Assembly: GCA_964404215.1 (NCBI GenBank)
Contig: CAYOJF010000005.1
Location: 1 to 64,000 of the forward strand
DNA: 64,000 nt
Reading direction: 5' to 3'
Origin: Aureispira sp964404215
GTDB taxonomy: Bacteria > Bacteroidota > Bacteroidia > Chitinophagales > Saprospiraceae
In this document: one piece after another, positions 16,733-25,431 of the stretch
How the letters are laid out: each line of letters begins with the position of its first letter
Numbering within the stretch: position 1 is the first letter of the stretch
The notes under the pieces: model-generated
The model's database searches: none
Seen by the model: the letters and a program-made list of their open reading frames with translations, nothing else
Told to the model about the DNA's origin: nothing
Position numbers and translations under genes: made by a program

Positions 16733-19219
16733 CTACTGTTTTTGTTTAGGAGCTACTTGTAATTTAAACCTCAATGTAACATAATAACTAATCCCATCTG
16801 CTGGCAAAATACCCGGGCCGGGGTAGCTCGTTGCTCTACGTGTAAAATACTGCTCGTTGAGCAAATTATTAATTCCCGCCTGCAAACGAAACCACTTCCA
16901 CTCATAGCTTGCTGACAAATCCATCACGCCATAGGCAGGAATTTCCCCTACAACAGCACTAGGGACCCAAGTAGCATTAGTAGCATCTGTATAGTGTTGG
17001 GCAGTATAAGAGTATTGATAAGACAAACCAAAAGATTTGTACCCTAGCTGAAGTCCTGTACGAATAACAAATGGAGCAACAAATTCTAACTGTTTACCAG
17101 AAGCAAAACTATTGCTGGTCTGTGTGTAACGCCCATCTAACAAAGAAATATTGGCAAAAAGCATCGCAGAAAAAGGCGACTTTTCGTTCTGCGTCACTAA
17201 CTTCCAAACATCTGCTTCCAAATAAGATTCTATCCCTAAAACTCTAGCATTGCCTACATTCGTTCGGAGGGTATAAGGTTCTATAATCAATGGATTTTGA
17301 GCATTAGGACGTTCTCCTTGTATATTTCCTATTCTTTGATTATACCCTAAATAGAATAGCGTTGCCTTATAATTGAACAATCCTTTATAACTTCCTTTAA
17401 CTCCTATGTCAGCATTGAATCCATACTCATCTTGCAAGTTTTCATCTACCGCCTGATTAGGATTTGCTATCCGCATATCATTAAAATTGATGGCACGATA
17501 GTTTTGTGATATATTGCCATACAATTCTAAATTAGGTTTGAATTTATAACTCAGCCCAATACCACCTAAAAAAACAAACCTGCCTCGTTCACGATATTCT
17601 GGGATAGCTTCATTTCGTAGGGTATCCGTTCCCGTGCTAGTCGGAATAACTAATAAATCTTGATAATACCCATTAGCAATCGTTTCGATATACTCCAAAC
17701 GAACACCAGGCGTCACTCCAAACTTAGGGGTAATAGCAAAGTAATTTTCGGCAAAAACAGCTGCATTAAAACTTGGGTTCTGATAATTGGACACCATAAT
17801 TGCATTAGCATCTTGCCATTCAAAATCGGCTCTTGTGCCTGTGGTGCCAGAGTTACCGTATCCCTGCAATTGGCTTGTATTTCCTTTGTAAGCTCTAATA
17901 CCAGTCACTAAAGTTGAAATACCTTTCAAGAAATTATATCGGTGTACCAATCTTGCCTCTGTCCCAAAATTGAGATAACTCCCCTTAATTAAATCTCTAT
18001 CATTACCATGATCTGGTCGATTAATTGGAGCTAAATTACCTAAAGACTGGCGACTAGCAACCAACGCGAATGCTCTTACATTAAGATTAGTCAATGTACT
18101 AACTTTGTAATCCATCGTTAAGGCACTTAGATTCCAATTGACACGGAACCAATTCCGCTCCCTTTTTGACTGTCGAGCATTCTGACTAAACTCAACATCT
18201 GTTAGACCGCCTGGCTGATGAGCCAAATATTGCATGAAAGTTTGTTCTCCTTTAATTGAAAATTTGGGCGAAGGCTGATAACGGACTTGAGCATAAGCTG
18301 TATGGACTTCAAAGTCAGCGTTGGGACGCCAACCATCTCCTCGCTTGTACTGATAAAAAGCATAATAATTGAGTTTCCCTTTAGCAACGGTCCCTCCTAT
18401 ACTATTGAACGTATTAAAAAAATTGTATGCTCCATAAGTATTCTCTGTTATGAATTCAAAAGGAGTTTCTTCACTTCCTTCTTTCAGTACAAAATTAAGT
18501 AAACCTCCAAACTGTGTCCCAAACTGGAGCGAGGCTGCTCCTCTCATTACTTCAATAGTTTGCAACGCTTGAGCAGGCGGCGTGTAATATGTTTCTGGAT
18601 ACCCTAGTGCATCGGCACTGATATCGTACCCATTCTGACGTGTATTAAAATTAGAGGTTCGATTAGGATTAAGACCACGCCCTCCAATATTAAGTTGGAT
18701 CCCAGAGTTATCGTTTTCCCAAATATTCAATCCTGGTACTTTTTGGTAAAGTTGCCTAGCATTGTTAGTAGCAAGATTAGCCACCGCTTTTTCGAGATTA
18801 ATAATGCTGATGGTTTTTCCATGTAGTAATGTAACCCCTCTAAGAGCAGGGTCTAAATAATACCCCTCTTCTTTCACTTCGACCTCTCCTATATTCAACT
18901 CTAACGGATATAAAGTGATTTTTTGTTTCGCATTCTTGCCATTTAGCTGAATAGACACATTCTGATAATGAAACCCATCTGCCATACAGGTCAAATCATA
19001 CTTTCCTGTATCTAAGTGATTGAATCTTGCAACTCCTTCCCGATTAGAAATCACCTCTTGACCGATTGGAGCCAAGTAGACCAACACCCCCTTAATCCCT
19101 TTATCTTCTTCTGTTACAAATTGCAATTCGATAGATTGCCCTCTAATTACTTTTCCTAAACAGCATAGCACTAAAAATATACTTAATCTATACCAACAAC
19201 TTCCTCTATGACTCCTCAT
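16733..19219 (-). CDS. FecA-like TonB-dependent receptor
   Basis: This receptor of about 828 residues has a signal peptide (LSIFLVLCCLGKVIRGQS). An Ig-like carboxypeptidase-regulatory domain follows (GVLVYLAPIGQEVISNREG, about 35-110). The plug has LYQKVPGLNIWENDNSGI, NIGGRGLNPNRTSNFN and IEVMRGAASLQFGTQFGG. The long barrel ends in YVTLRFKLQ. The RGAASLQFG...GG plug end is characteristic of FecA/siderophore-type receptors, so ferric chelate uptake is likely. The frame extends to a GTG at 19225, but I prefer the ATG at 19219. The upstream region carries a promoter overlapping an AT palindrome and a Fur-box-like site. It neighbours the Cys-rich protein and His-tail receptor on the same strand. 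Confidence 0.88.
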   Translation of the reverse strand: MRSHRGSCWYRLSIFLVLCCLGKVIRGQSIELQFVTEEDKGIKGVLVYLAPIGQEVISNREGVARFNHLDTGKYDLTCMADGFHYQNVSIQLNGKNAKQKITLYPLELNIGEVEVKEEGYYLDPALRGVTLLHGKTISIINLEKAVANLATNNARQLYQKVPGLNIWENDNSGIQLNIGGRGLNPNRTSNFNTRQNGYDISADALGYPETYYTPPAQALQTIEVMRGAASLQFGTQFGGLLNFVLKEGSEETPFEFITENTYGAYNFFNTFNSIGGTVAKGKLNYYAFYQYKRGDGWRPNADFEVHTAYAQVRYQPSPKFSIKGEQTFMQYLAHQPGGLTDVEFSQNARQSKRERNWFRVNWNLSALTMDYKVSTLTNLNVRAFALVASRQSLGNLAPINRPDHGNDRDLIKGSYLNFGTEARLVHRYNFLKGISTLVTGIRAYKGNTSQLQGYGNSGTTGTRADFEWQDANAIMVSNYQNPSFNAAVFAENYFAITPKFGVTPGVRLEYIETIANGYYQDLLVIPTSTGTDTLRNEAIPEYRERGRFVFLGGIGLSYKFKPNLELYGNISQNYRAINFNDMRIANPNQAVDENLQDEYGFNADIGVKGSYKGLFNYKATLFYLGYNQRIGNIQGERPNAQNPLIIEPYTLRTNVGNARVLGIESYLEADVWKLVTQNEKSPFSAMLFANISLLDGRYTQTSNSFASGKQLEFVAPFVIRTGLQLGYKSFGLSYQYSYTAQHYTDATNATWVPSAVVGEIPAYGVMDLSASYEWKWFRLQAGINNLLNEQYFTRRATSYPGPGILPADGISYYVTLRFKLQVAPKQKQ

Positions 19220-19225
19220 GAGCAC

Positions 19226-19778
19226 TTACTATTTTATAAATAAAAATAATTTAAACTAGCTCCAATCATTGATTAAAGTTATTTATATATAATTTACACC
19301 TTGGAGATACCAAAAATGACCTTTAGCTGTTTCTAATACCGTTCGTCTTGGGCACAAAAATAATAATTATTTTGATTAGGTCTAAATAAAATCTGTAATA
19401 TTGTATAGATCAACTCTTAAAAGGATTTAATATTTTTCAACATAGAACCTGCTTAAATGTTCCTCTGAATAAAAAATAGTATTAACGAAGTCTTAAAAAA
19501 GAATGAAAATCATTACTTTTGTTAGCATCGGATAGTTCTAAATTTAATTCGATTGACAAAAAAGCCAAAAAGCTTTTTTCTTGAAAGTCAAAAGTTTTTT
19601 ATAAATTGCCAGTAGATAAAGCTAAAACAATAAAAAATCAATCATATAAATACTAACAAAGTATTAAATATCGTTATAGGTATCAAATGAACTTTATCAG
19701 GATAGATTTAAAACTGTTCTTTTTACCTTCGTTTTGACTTGAAAGCTATTTAATTAATTTATTTACCAGAATAACACA
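19226..19778. other. Divergent regulatory region between FecA-like receptor and DUF6089 gene
   Basis: This 550-base divergent spacer has no coding frame. It holds a minus-strand promoter candidate with TATTTTTG at 19362-19355, embedded in the palindrome AAAATAATAATTATTTTG (about 19357-19374). A partly palindromic AATGAAAATCATT lies at 19502-19514 and resembles half of a Fur box. A weak -7-like TACCTTCG near 19727 may serve the plus-strand gene. Confidence 0.45.
19355..19386 (-). promoter_or_regulatory. Candidate regulated promoter of FecA-like receptor
   Basis: TATTTTTG at 19362-19355 fits TAnnTTTG, with a weaker TTTA about 20 nt upstream. The spacer next to the -7 box is an AT palindrome that could be an operator. 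This predicts a leader of about 125 nt for the receptor mRNA. Confidence 0.4.
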
Positions 19779-20861
19779 ATGCAGAAAATATTTACTTTTT
19801 GGTGCCTGTTTCTTCTTGGAAGCACGTTTGTACAAGCACAAAACGGGTATCGTCCAGCCTACCCCCTCGAGGTCGGAATACAGTTAGGTACCGCACAATT
19901 TCTAGGTGATCTGGGAGGAGCTGGAGCTATAGGATTTGACAGTGATTGGCAGAAAGGGCTTGGTGCTCCATTTATTGTGGATACCGATATAGAATCTGTA
20001 CGCCCTGTCGCTGGATTATTCGCTCGCTACAACTTAGGTGGACACTTTGCGGCTAGATTAGATATTAATTACCTCCAATTAGCTGGCGATGATAAGTATG
20101 CAGGATTAGGTCAATTTGATGCTCAAACTGATATCTTGGCTAGAGACCCGGGTACGAATGCACTGATTAATCCTGTTCAGAGTGCTGCGTTCTACCGTTT
20201 CTACCGTAACCTGCATTTCCGCTCTCATGTATTTGAAGTAAACTTAGCGGCAGAGATTATTCCTTACAATTTTGAACTAGGAAACGGCTATAGTGAATAC
20301 AGTGTTTTATCTCCATATGGTTTTATTGGTATCGGTGTTTTTGCATTCAACCCACAGGCTGTTTATAATGGTGCTTGGGTAGACCTTCAACCATTAGCAA
20401 CAGAAGGTCAGGGCCTAGTAGATGGACGTGCTCCTTATGAATTGGTTCAATTCAATGTTCCAGTTGGTTTTGGTGTTAAATGGTCTTATAATGATACTTG
20501 GGCACTATCTTTTGAGGTAGGGCACAGAATTACTTTCACAGATTATATTGATGATGTCTCTACTTACTATGTAGATCCAGATGTATATACTTCTAACTTT
20601 GATGCTCAGACTGCGGCTATGGCAATTGCTCTATCTAGACGTTCTGTAGAAATTGATCCGGGAGAAGTAAATGCATTCATTACAGATGCTCGTCTAGCAC
20701 CTCTGAAAACAGATGGTTCAGGAGAAAGACAAAATTTGCAACGAGGAGATAAATATGGTAATAATGATTCTTACTATACAGTATCTATCCGTTTTAGCTA
20801 CTATATTGATGTTAATTCTCTAGGAGGAGGAGGTAACCGTTATGGTTGTCCAGTATGGTAG
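19779..20861 (+). CDS. DUF6089-like outer membrane beta-barrel protein
   Basis: The 360-residue protein has a signal peptide ending near FVQAQ (residue 21). Next come PLEVGIQLGTAQFLGDLGG and alternating strand patterns through a final barrel strand (YYTVSIRFSYYID). The FLGDLGG opening and the barrel of this length match the DUF6089 group of Bacteroidota outer-membrane proteins. Function is unknown; T9SS-associated or structural roles have been suggested for some relatives. It is monocistronic, with a very strong terminator downstream. Confidence 0.75.
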   Translation: MQKIFTFWCLFLLGSTFVQAQNGYRPAYPLEVGIQLGTAQFLGDLGGAGAIGFDSDWQKGLGAPFIVDTDIESVRPVAGLFARYNLGGHFAARLDINYLQLAGDDKYAGLGQFDAQTDILARDPGTNALINPVQSAAFYRFYRNLHFRSHVFEVNLAAEIIPYNFELGNGYSEYSVLSPYGFIGIGVFAFNPQAVYNGAWVDLQPLATEGQGLVDGRAPYELVQFNVPVGFGVKWSYNDTWALSFEVGHRITFTDYIDDVSTYYVDPDVYTSNFDAQTAAMAIALSRRSVEIDPGEVNAFITDARLAPLKTDGSGERQNLQRGDKYGNNDSYYTVSIRFSYYIDVNSLGGGGNRYGCPVW

Positions 20862-20884
20862 GGTAAATAGATACCCTATGATGA

Positions 20885-20927
20885 AAAAAGAGAGGAAATA
20901 AGCAATGCTTATTTCCTCTCTTTTTTT
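20885..20927 (+). terminator. Rho-independent terminator of DUF6089 gene
   Basis: AGAGAGGAAATAAGC, a two-base loop region and GCTTATTTCCTCTCT form a long perfect stem followed by seven T. Confidence 0.95.
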
Positions 20928-20945
20928 GGTAAAATATTTGCTACA

Positions 20946-20989
20946 AAAGAAAAGTGATTTAGAGAAATAAATCCCAAATCACTTTCTTT
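20946..20989 (+). other. Stem-loop upstream of NlpC/P60 gene
   Basis: AAAGAAAAGTGATTT and AAATCACTTTCTTT pair over 14 bp with one bulge and a 15-base loop. A smaller GATGC/GCATC hairpin follows at once. It lies about 100 bases before the NlpC/P60 start and lacks a U-run, so a leader structure is possible. Confidence 0.4.
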
Positions 20990-21085
20990 GATGCCAAAAA
21001 GCATCATAACCTTTTTAACTAACCTAATAAAACTTACCCTATTATACGGAATCCTTTTTCATTCTGTTACACCAAAATATACTTT

Positions 21086-21595
21086 ATGTCAAATATAATT
21101 AAATTATTACTATTGAGTCTAATCGCAACTTTGGCTATCTATGGTTGCAAAAGTAGCTCTCGTTCTAGTAATAGTGCTTTATCGGCTGAAACAAAACTGA
21201 GAGCTAATATACTAAAAGAAGCAGAGCGATATAAAGGCACAAAATACAAAACCGCAGGTAAAACTCCTAAAGGGTTTGATTGCTCTGGATATACCTCTTA
21301 TATTTGTTCCAAGTTTGACATCCAGCTATCTAGTAGTTCTACTGCTCAGTCCAAGCAAGGTCAAGAAATAGCCATCAATAAAGCAAAACCTGGTGATTTA
21401 TTGTTTTTTGGAAGAAACGGTAGAAATGGGAAAATACAACACGTTGGCATTGTCTACAAAAATAATACAGATGGATTATTTATGATTCATAGTAGTAGCA
21501 AAAGAGGGATTGTTGTTGATAATGTGACGACCTCTAAATACTGGAAACCAAAACTACTCTTTGCTCGAAAAATACTATCTCTTCAAGAAAAATAA
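21086..21595 (+). CDS. NlpC/P60 family (C40) peptidoglycan peptidase lipoprotein
   Basis: The 169-residue protein has a lipoprotein signal (ATLAIYGCKSS, lipidated Cys21). Its C40 domain at about 40-165 cleaves cell-wall peptides, typically D-Glu to diamino-acid bonds. The catalytic Cys66 is in FDCSGY, His119 in IQHVGIV, and the third polar residue is His135 in MIHSSS. KPGDLLFF between them is a standard family motif. It faces the periplasm from the outer or inner membrane. The next gene starts three bases after its stop, indicating an operon with the esterase. Confidence 0.93.
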   Translation: MSNIIKLLLLSLIATLAIYGCKSSSRSSNSALSAETKLRANILKEAERYKGTKYKTAGKTPKGFDCSGYTSYICSKFDIQLSSSSTAQSKQGQEIAINKAKPGDLLFFGRNGRNGKIQHVGIVYKNNTDGLFMIHSSSKRGIVVDNVTTSKYWKPKLLFARKILSLQEK

Positions 21596-21598
21596 ATT

Positions 21599-22615
21599 AT
21601 GCTTTTATTCGACTATTTCTTTTATGCCTTACTAATCAGTAGTTCTTTTTTAGCTTACTGGATTCTTCGAAAATCATCTCCCACTAGTCGAAAACTAGCA
21701 AAACTGGCAAAGGGTTTAGGGGTACTTTGCTGTTTAATACTCTGGGTATGGCAGTTAGGCTTATGGGTATTACCTAAAGGAAGTAAATGGGAAGAAGTTG
21801 TACATTTACCTAGGCACCTTTCTACCCTATCCGCATTGTCTGTACCGTCTGTCAATAGCCAAAAACTAGTCTACGGCTCTGATCAAAAACAATATGTTCA
21901 GTATTTTAAGGCAACTACCAATGGTCCCAATGCCAATAAAATAGTTTTTTACCTACATGGGGGAGGCTGGCATACCGGTAGCCCTCAGCAGCATTTAACT
22001 CTGGCAAAAATACTTTTAGAAAAAGGCTATACTGTTGCTCTTGCGGCTTACCGTTTAGGACCTACCAATGGCTATCAAGCCATTAGAGAAGACGTGGATC
22101 AAGCATTTTTGACTACACTCAACTATGCTAAAGAAAATGGTCTAATGGCTCCTTCTATTATACTAGGAGGAACTTCTGCTGGAGGCAATTTGGCAGGTCT
22201 ATTAGCCTATGATGATCAGCGATGGTCTCAACTAGCAGTGGATAGAAAACAATTGAAAGGTATCTTTAGTATTGTTGGTGTGCTTAACCTAGATTATATG
22301 GAAGAGACTCAAGTACTAAAAAATTATGCTGGAGAATCAACCTCTCCCACCTTTGCATTAGCGAACCCTATCAACTATATAACACCAACGGACTCTATGC
22401 CATTACTTTGCTTACATGGCACTAAGGATGGGTTGGTTCCAGTTGAAGGGGTCAAGTCTTTCTGTGAGAAAATAAAAACGACTACAACTAGCCCTGTCGA
22501 ATTACATACATTTCCAGAACGCACACACCTTGACATAGGAGCAGCATGGTATTATGATTCGAATAAAAACTATGGACAAGATTCTATCTTAGTAGCTTGG
22601 TTAGATAAACTTTAA
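21599..22615 (+). CDS. Alpha/beta hydrolase, HSL-type esterase with N-terminal membrane segments
   Basis: The 338-residue protein has two N-terminal hydrophobic segments (about 5-22 and 38-58), then an alpha/beta hydrolase domain. The oxyanion motif HGGGW is at 120-124. The nucleophile Ser193 is in GGTSAGGN. The acid is probably Asp277 in HGTKDGLVP and the base His310 in ERTHLD. The HGGG plus GxSAGG combination places it in the hormone-sensitive-lipase-like carboxylesterases. The substrate is unknown. It starts three bases after the NlpC/P60 gene, suggesting coupled expression at the envelope. Confidence 0.85.
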   Translation: MLLFDYFFYALLISSSFLAYWILRKSSPTSRKLAKLAKGLGVLCCLILWVWQLGLWVLPKGSKWEEVVHLPRHLSTLSALSVPSVNSQKLVYGSDQKQYVQYFKATTNGPNANKIVFYLHGGGWHTGSPQQHLTLAKILLEKGYTVALAAYRLGPTNGYQAIREDVDQAFLTTLNYAKENGLMAPSIILGGTSAGGNLAGLLAYDDQRWSQLAVDRKQLKGIFSIVGVLNLDYMEETQVLKNYAGESTSPTFALANPINYITPTDSMPLLCLHGTKDGLVPVEGVKSFCEKIKTTTTSPVELHTFPERTHLDIGAAWYYDSNKNYGQDSILVAWLDKL

Positions 22616-22660
22616 AAAAGAAGGCGTTTTCCACTGCAATGGAAAACGCCTTCTCTCTTA
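22614..22660. terminator. Bidirectional terminator between esterase and LysM genes
   Basis: GAAGGCGTTTTCCA and TGGAAAACGCCTTC form a 14-bp perfect stem. On the minus strand it is followed by a run of seven T; on the plus strand by TCTCTTAATTTT. It separates convergent genes. Confidence 0.9.
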
Positions 22661-22701
22661 ATTTTAGATCATTCTTAGGGAATTAGCCTTTGTGTGACTA
22701 C

Positions 22702-24084
22702 TTATGGTAATTGCTGAATCGCAACGATCAATCTTTGATCAATATCAATATCATTACTCTTCAAGTTATTAAGTTGAAATAACTGCATTAAGGTCAAATT
22801 ATATTTTTTAGCAATTCGGTACAAATTTTCACCTTGCTCTACTACATGTATTGTCAACTGTTGCTTTGTTTCTAGATTTTTTTCGATAATTGGATTTTTT
22901 TCCAAATGAGGTATGGTACCATCATCCACAACCTTAAGCATTTGAGTTCTATCAATTGCATAGCTTTGCAATCCATTAATCTCCATCAATCTTGTAATTG
23001 GTAGTCCAAAATGTTCTGATATTTCATACAGGTTATCATCTTCTTGTACCGTGTAAAATCCATTTACCTGCGTATAAGTACGTTTTGTCGCCTCCAACAT
23101 ATTGTTATTAGTAGTCAGATCCATGCCTACTGGTACCTCCATTCCAGGAGCAGTTTGATTACTATTTTCATTATTATTGGTTCTGCTAGGAACACTCCCC
23201 TCATAGGTCGTACTGTAAGTCGTACTTGCATAAGGATTAACTGCAGTGCTGTTATCAATCTTAGGTGTTTTGGTTTTGGAGTTAGCCACCATATCTTGTA
23301 GAGAAGTAACCGTATCTGCATAAGGAGATATATTAGCATTTTCTACGGCAGGTATAGATTGATCTACGCCGCACGCCCTAACAAAATAATCATTCAATGA
23401 TTGATCATTAATCGTTTTTAGTTTCATTTTGCCTGAAGGAGTATAGATTCCTTCGAACCCAAGTCCTTTGAGCCAATGAAATTGATACGGAGCAGCACTA
23501 GAGCTTTTGTACACAGCACTAAAATTATACTGAGGAGTACAGTTAATTTTCTCTTCTTTTTGATAAAATATATTCTTATCCGTTGTTTGTGTATTCAGAT
23601 TAAGATCTGTTTTCGTGTTCCCTATCGTATAACTAAAACTCAGGTCTTCGCTATCATATTTAATTTGATTATTAGCTTCTTCTACTGTCGCCACAGAGTT
23701 TACTTCCAATAATTCATATTTACCATTCTGAGGCACTACTATATAGGCAATTGCCTTAAATTGATTAATCCCCTTAATCATATTAGGGGTTATTTTGCGA
23801 GTACTCCCACATACCCATGCTTTTTTAGGCAATTCTGTTAATATTGCCTTATTGATAGCTATCTTTTTTACTCTAAAAATCACCCTTTGATTAGGTTCCG
23901 ATTGGAATACATAATCCGTAAAAGGTATATCGTGAAATTTCCCTTCTCGTTCATAATCTAATTTTGTCACACAAGTAGGGTCATATTGAAAATATAAACT
24001 AGACTGAGCATACGTAGTTGTCATTCCACATAAAAGGAATAAGAAAAGGCTGAGTGAGGAACCTTTGATAAAAAATTTCTTCAT
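22702..24084 (-). CDS. Secreted protein with two C-terminal LysM domains
   Basis: The 460-residue protein has a signal peptide ending near TTYAQS (residue 27). A roughly 310-residue N-terminal region of unknown fold follows, rich in Asn, Ser and Thr at about 255-335. Two LysM peptidoglycan-binding domains close it: FYTVQEDDNLYEISEHFGLP at about 346 onwards and IHVVEQGENLYRIAKKYNLT at about 408 onwards. LysM domains bind N-acetylglucosamine glycans, so the protein is probably anchored to the cell wall in the periplasm. No catalytic domain was recognised. It is transcribed alone. Confidence 0.85.
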   Translation of the reverse strand: MKKFFIKGSSLSLFLFLLCGMTTTYAQSSLYFQYDPTCVTKLDYEREGKFHDIPFTDYVFQSEPNQRVIFRVKKIAINKAILTELPKKAWVCGSTRKITPNMIKGINQFKAIAYIVVPQNGKYELLEVNSVATVEEANNQIKYDSEDLSFSYTIGNTKTDLNLNTQTTDKNIFYQKEEKINCTPQYNFSAVYKSSSAAPYQFHWLKGLGFEGIYTPSGKMKLKTINDQSLNDYFVRACGVDQSIPAVENANISPYADTVTSLQDMVANSKTKTPKIDNSTAVNPYASTTYSTTYEGSVPSRTNNNENSNQTAPGMEVPVGMDLTTNNNMLEATKRTYTQVNGFYTVQEDDNLYEISEHFGLPITRLMEINGLQSYAIDRTQMLKVVDDGTIPHLEKNPIIEKNLETKQQLTIHVVEQGENLYRIAKKYNLTLMQLFQLNNLKSNDIDIDQRLIVAIQQLP

Positions 24085-24569
24085 AGTTTTGAGTATCTTT
24101 TAGAATACATTCTAGTAAATCAATAAAAGTAATTCACTTTTATGTTTATCAAAATGTACACTTTAGGTGTTGAAGTATAAGTGTCAAGTCATCATCAAAA
24201 TAACATGTAATTATGTCCTGTTTATTTTAGAGCATGTTTAAAATTATGTTTTCTGATAATTGAGTCTTGCTTTCGTTAATAGAGAAAATAGTACTCAGAT
24301 TACGAATTAAGATAAATTTAGACAGGCTCTCAGCAAAATAGTACTACTCTCTAGTACCATTTACAGCACAAAACGGCTATAATATATTGTTATGTTTAAT
24401 TCTCCCTCGCCACTCCGATTAGTTGTATTATTAGGTGTAAGTAAGTAGTAGTGTATAGTCTACTTATAACGTTACATATGTGTAGTATAATATAAATAAA
24501 AACAGAAACGGCAATAAAGTTATCTTAATAAAATATGAAAATAACCTTTACTACGCTTCATGACTAAAG
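24085..24569. other. Intergenic region with palindromic repeat
   Basis: This spacer of 485 bases lies between two minus-strand genes and has no coding frame. It contains the palindromic element at 24229-24330. No terminator with a U-run was found for the LysE gene. Confidence 0.45.
24229..24330. repeat. Palindromic element with AGAGC-ended inverted repeats
   Basis: The left end AGAGCATGTTTAAAATTAT and the right end (reverse complement AGAGCCTGTCTAAATTTAT) are imperfect inverted repeats of about 20 bp around an 80-bp core. The left arm plus TGTTTTCTGATA recurs in inverse orientation near 51100-51120. The AGAGC-TGTTTAAA ends also resemble those of the 25294-25372 element, so these may be one family. 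Confidence 0.5.
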
Positions 24570-25274
24570 TTACAATAAAGTTACTTTTACTATCAATATT
24601 AACCCAAAAACTGATAAAACTGTTCCGGCTAATCGACGAACAGAGAGAATATGAGAAGGTTTGAGCCTATCCTTAATGCTTTTCGCTAAATAAATTTTAG
24701 CCAAATCTGTAAGTATCACTACTAACATTACGGTAGTGTAAGTGGCATAAATAGCTCCATTAGGAAAAGAACGACTAACCCCTGCAGCCATGAGACTCAT
24801 CCAGAAAAGTAGTGGTGTAGGATTAATCGTATTGATCAAAAACCCCTGCGAAAAGTAGGCAACATAATGCCAATTTAGTTTTGATTTCTTTGCAGAAATT
24901 TTATCCATTTTCATATCGTCACGTACCTCATCAAGTACTTTCTCTAGTTTAGGATCTCCTTTGGTAGATACTGATTTGGTTAGTATGAGAGCCAAACCAA
25001 ATAACATTAATAAAATTCCCCCAATAGTACCACTATACCATACAAAGGTTTCTCTAGTAACAGGGTCATCTACTAATTTTTGTACAAAAACAGCACTATA
25101 AAATGCCAAAAATATGAATAAAAAATCACTAGCCCACTGACCTAGAGCCAATGCAAACGCAGCTTTGAAACCATGCTCGACCCCAAGTTGCAACATCGTG
25201 AAAAATATAGGTCCTACAAAAACACTTAATATAAGCCCTGTTGCAATCCCTTCTAATATAGCCTGACCAATCAT
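24570..25274 (-). CDS. LysE family amino acid exporter
   Basis: The 234-residue membrane protein has six predicted helices and the LysE/RhtB layout. The first helix carries GIATGLILSVFVGPIFFTML, followed by a Gly- and Ala-rich segment (FALALGQWASDFLF). A charged cytoplasmic loop (KGDPKLEKVLDEVRDDMK) sits near residues 100-125. NTINPTPLLFWMSLMAAG follows in the fourth helix region. The family exports amino acids or related metabolites; the substrate is not predictable. It is preceded by a repeat element at 25294 and faces no clear operon partner. Confidence 0.88.
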   Translation of the reverse strand: MIGQAILEGIATGLILSVFVGPIFFTMLQLGVEHGFKAAFALALGQWASDFLFIFLAFYSAVFVQKLVDDPVTRETFVWYSGTIGGILLMLFGLALILTKSVSTKGDPKLEKVLDEVRDDMKMDKISAKKSKLNWHYVAYFSQGFLINTINPTPLLFWMSLMAAGVSRSFPNGAIYATYTTVMLVVILTDLAKIYLAKSIKDRLKPSHILSVRRLAGTVLSVFGLILIVKVTLL

Positions 25275-25293
25275 GCTGTATTTTTTTGAAATA

Positions 25294-25372
25294 AGAGTGT
25301 GTTCAAGCTTAATATCAATTCATCTTCACCAAAATCATTTCTTTTGAAGAACTTAATTTTTAAACACGCTCT
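25294..25372. repeat. 79-bp dispersed repeat, copy B
   Basis: Its ends AGAGTGTGTTCAAGCTTAA and (reverse complement) AGAGCGTGTTTAAAAATTAA are clear inverted repeats, so the element can fold into a hairpin. The right 32 bases are almost identical to 241-272, and its left portion (TCAATTCAT, CACC, AAATC) also matches copy A. It lies in the spacer upstream of the LysE start codon. Confidence 0.65.
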
Positions 25373-25431
25373 AGGTTATTTTCAATAATATCTGAGTCCT
25401 TCCGTAACAAATGTACCAATAGACACCCTAA

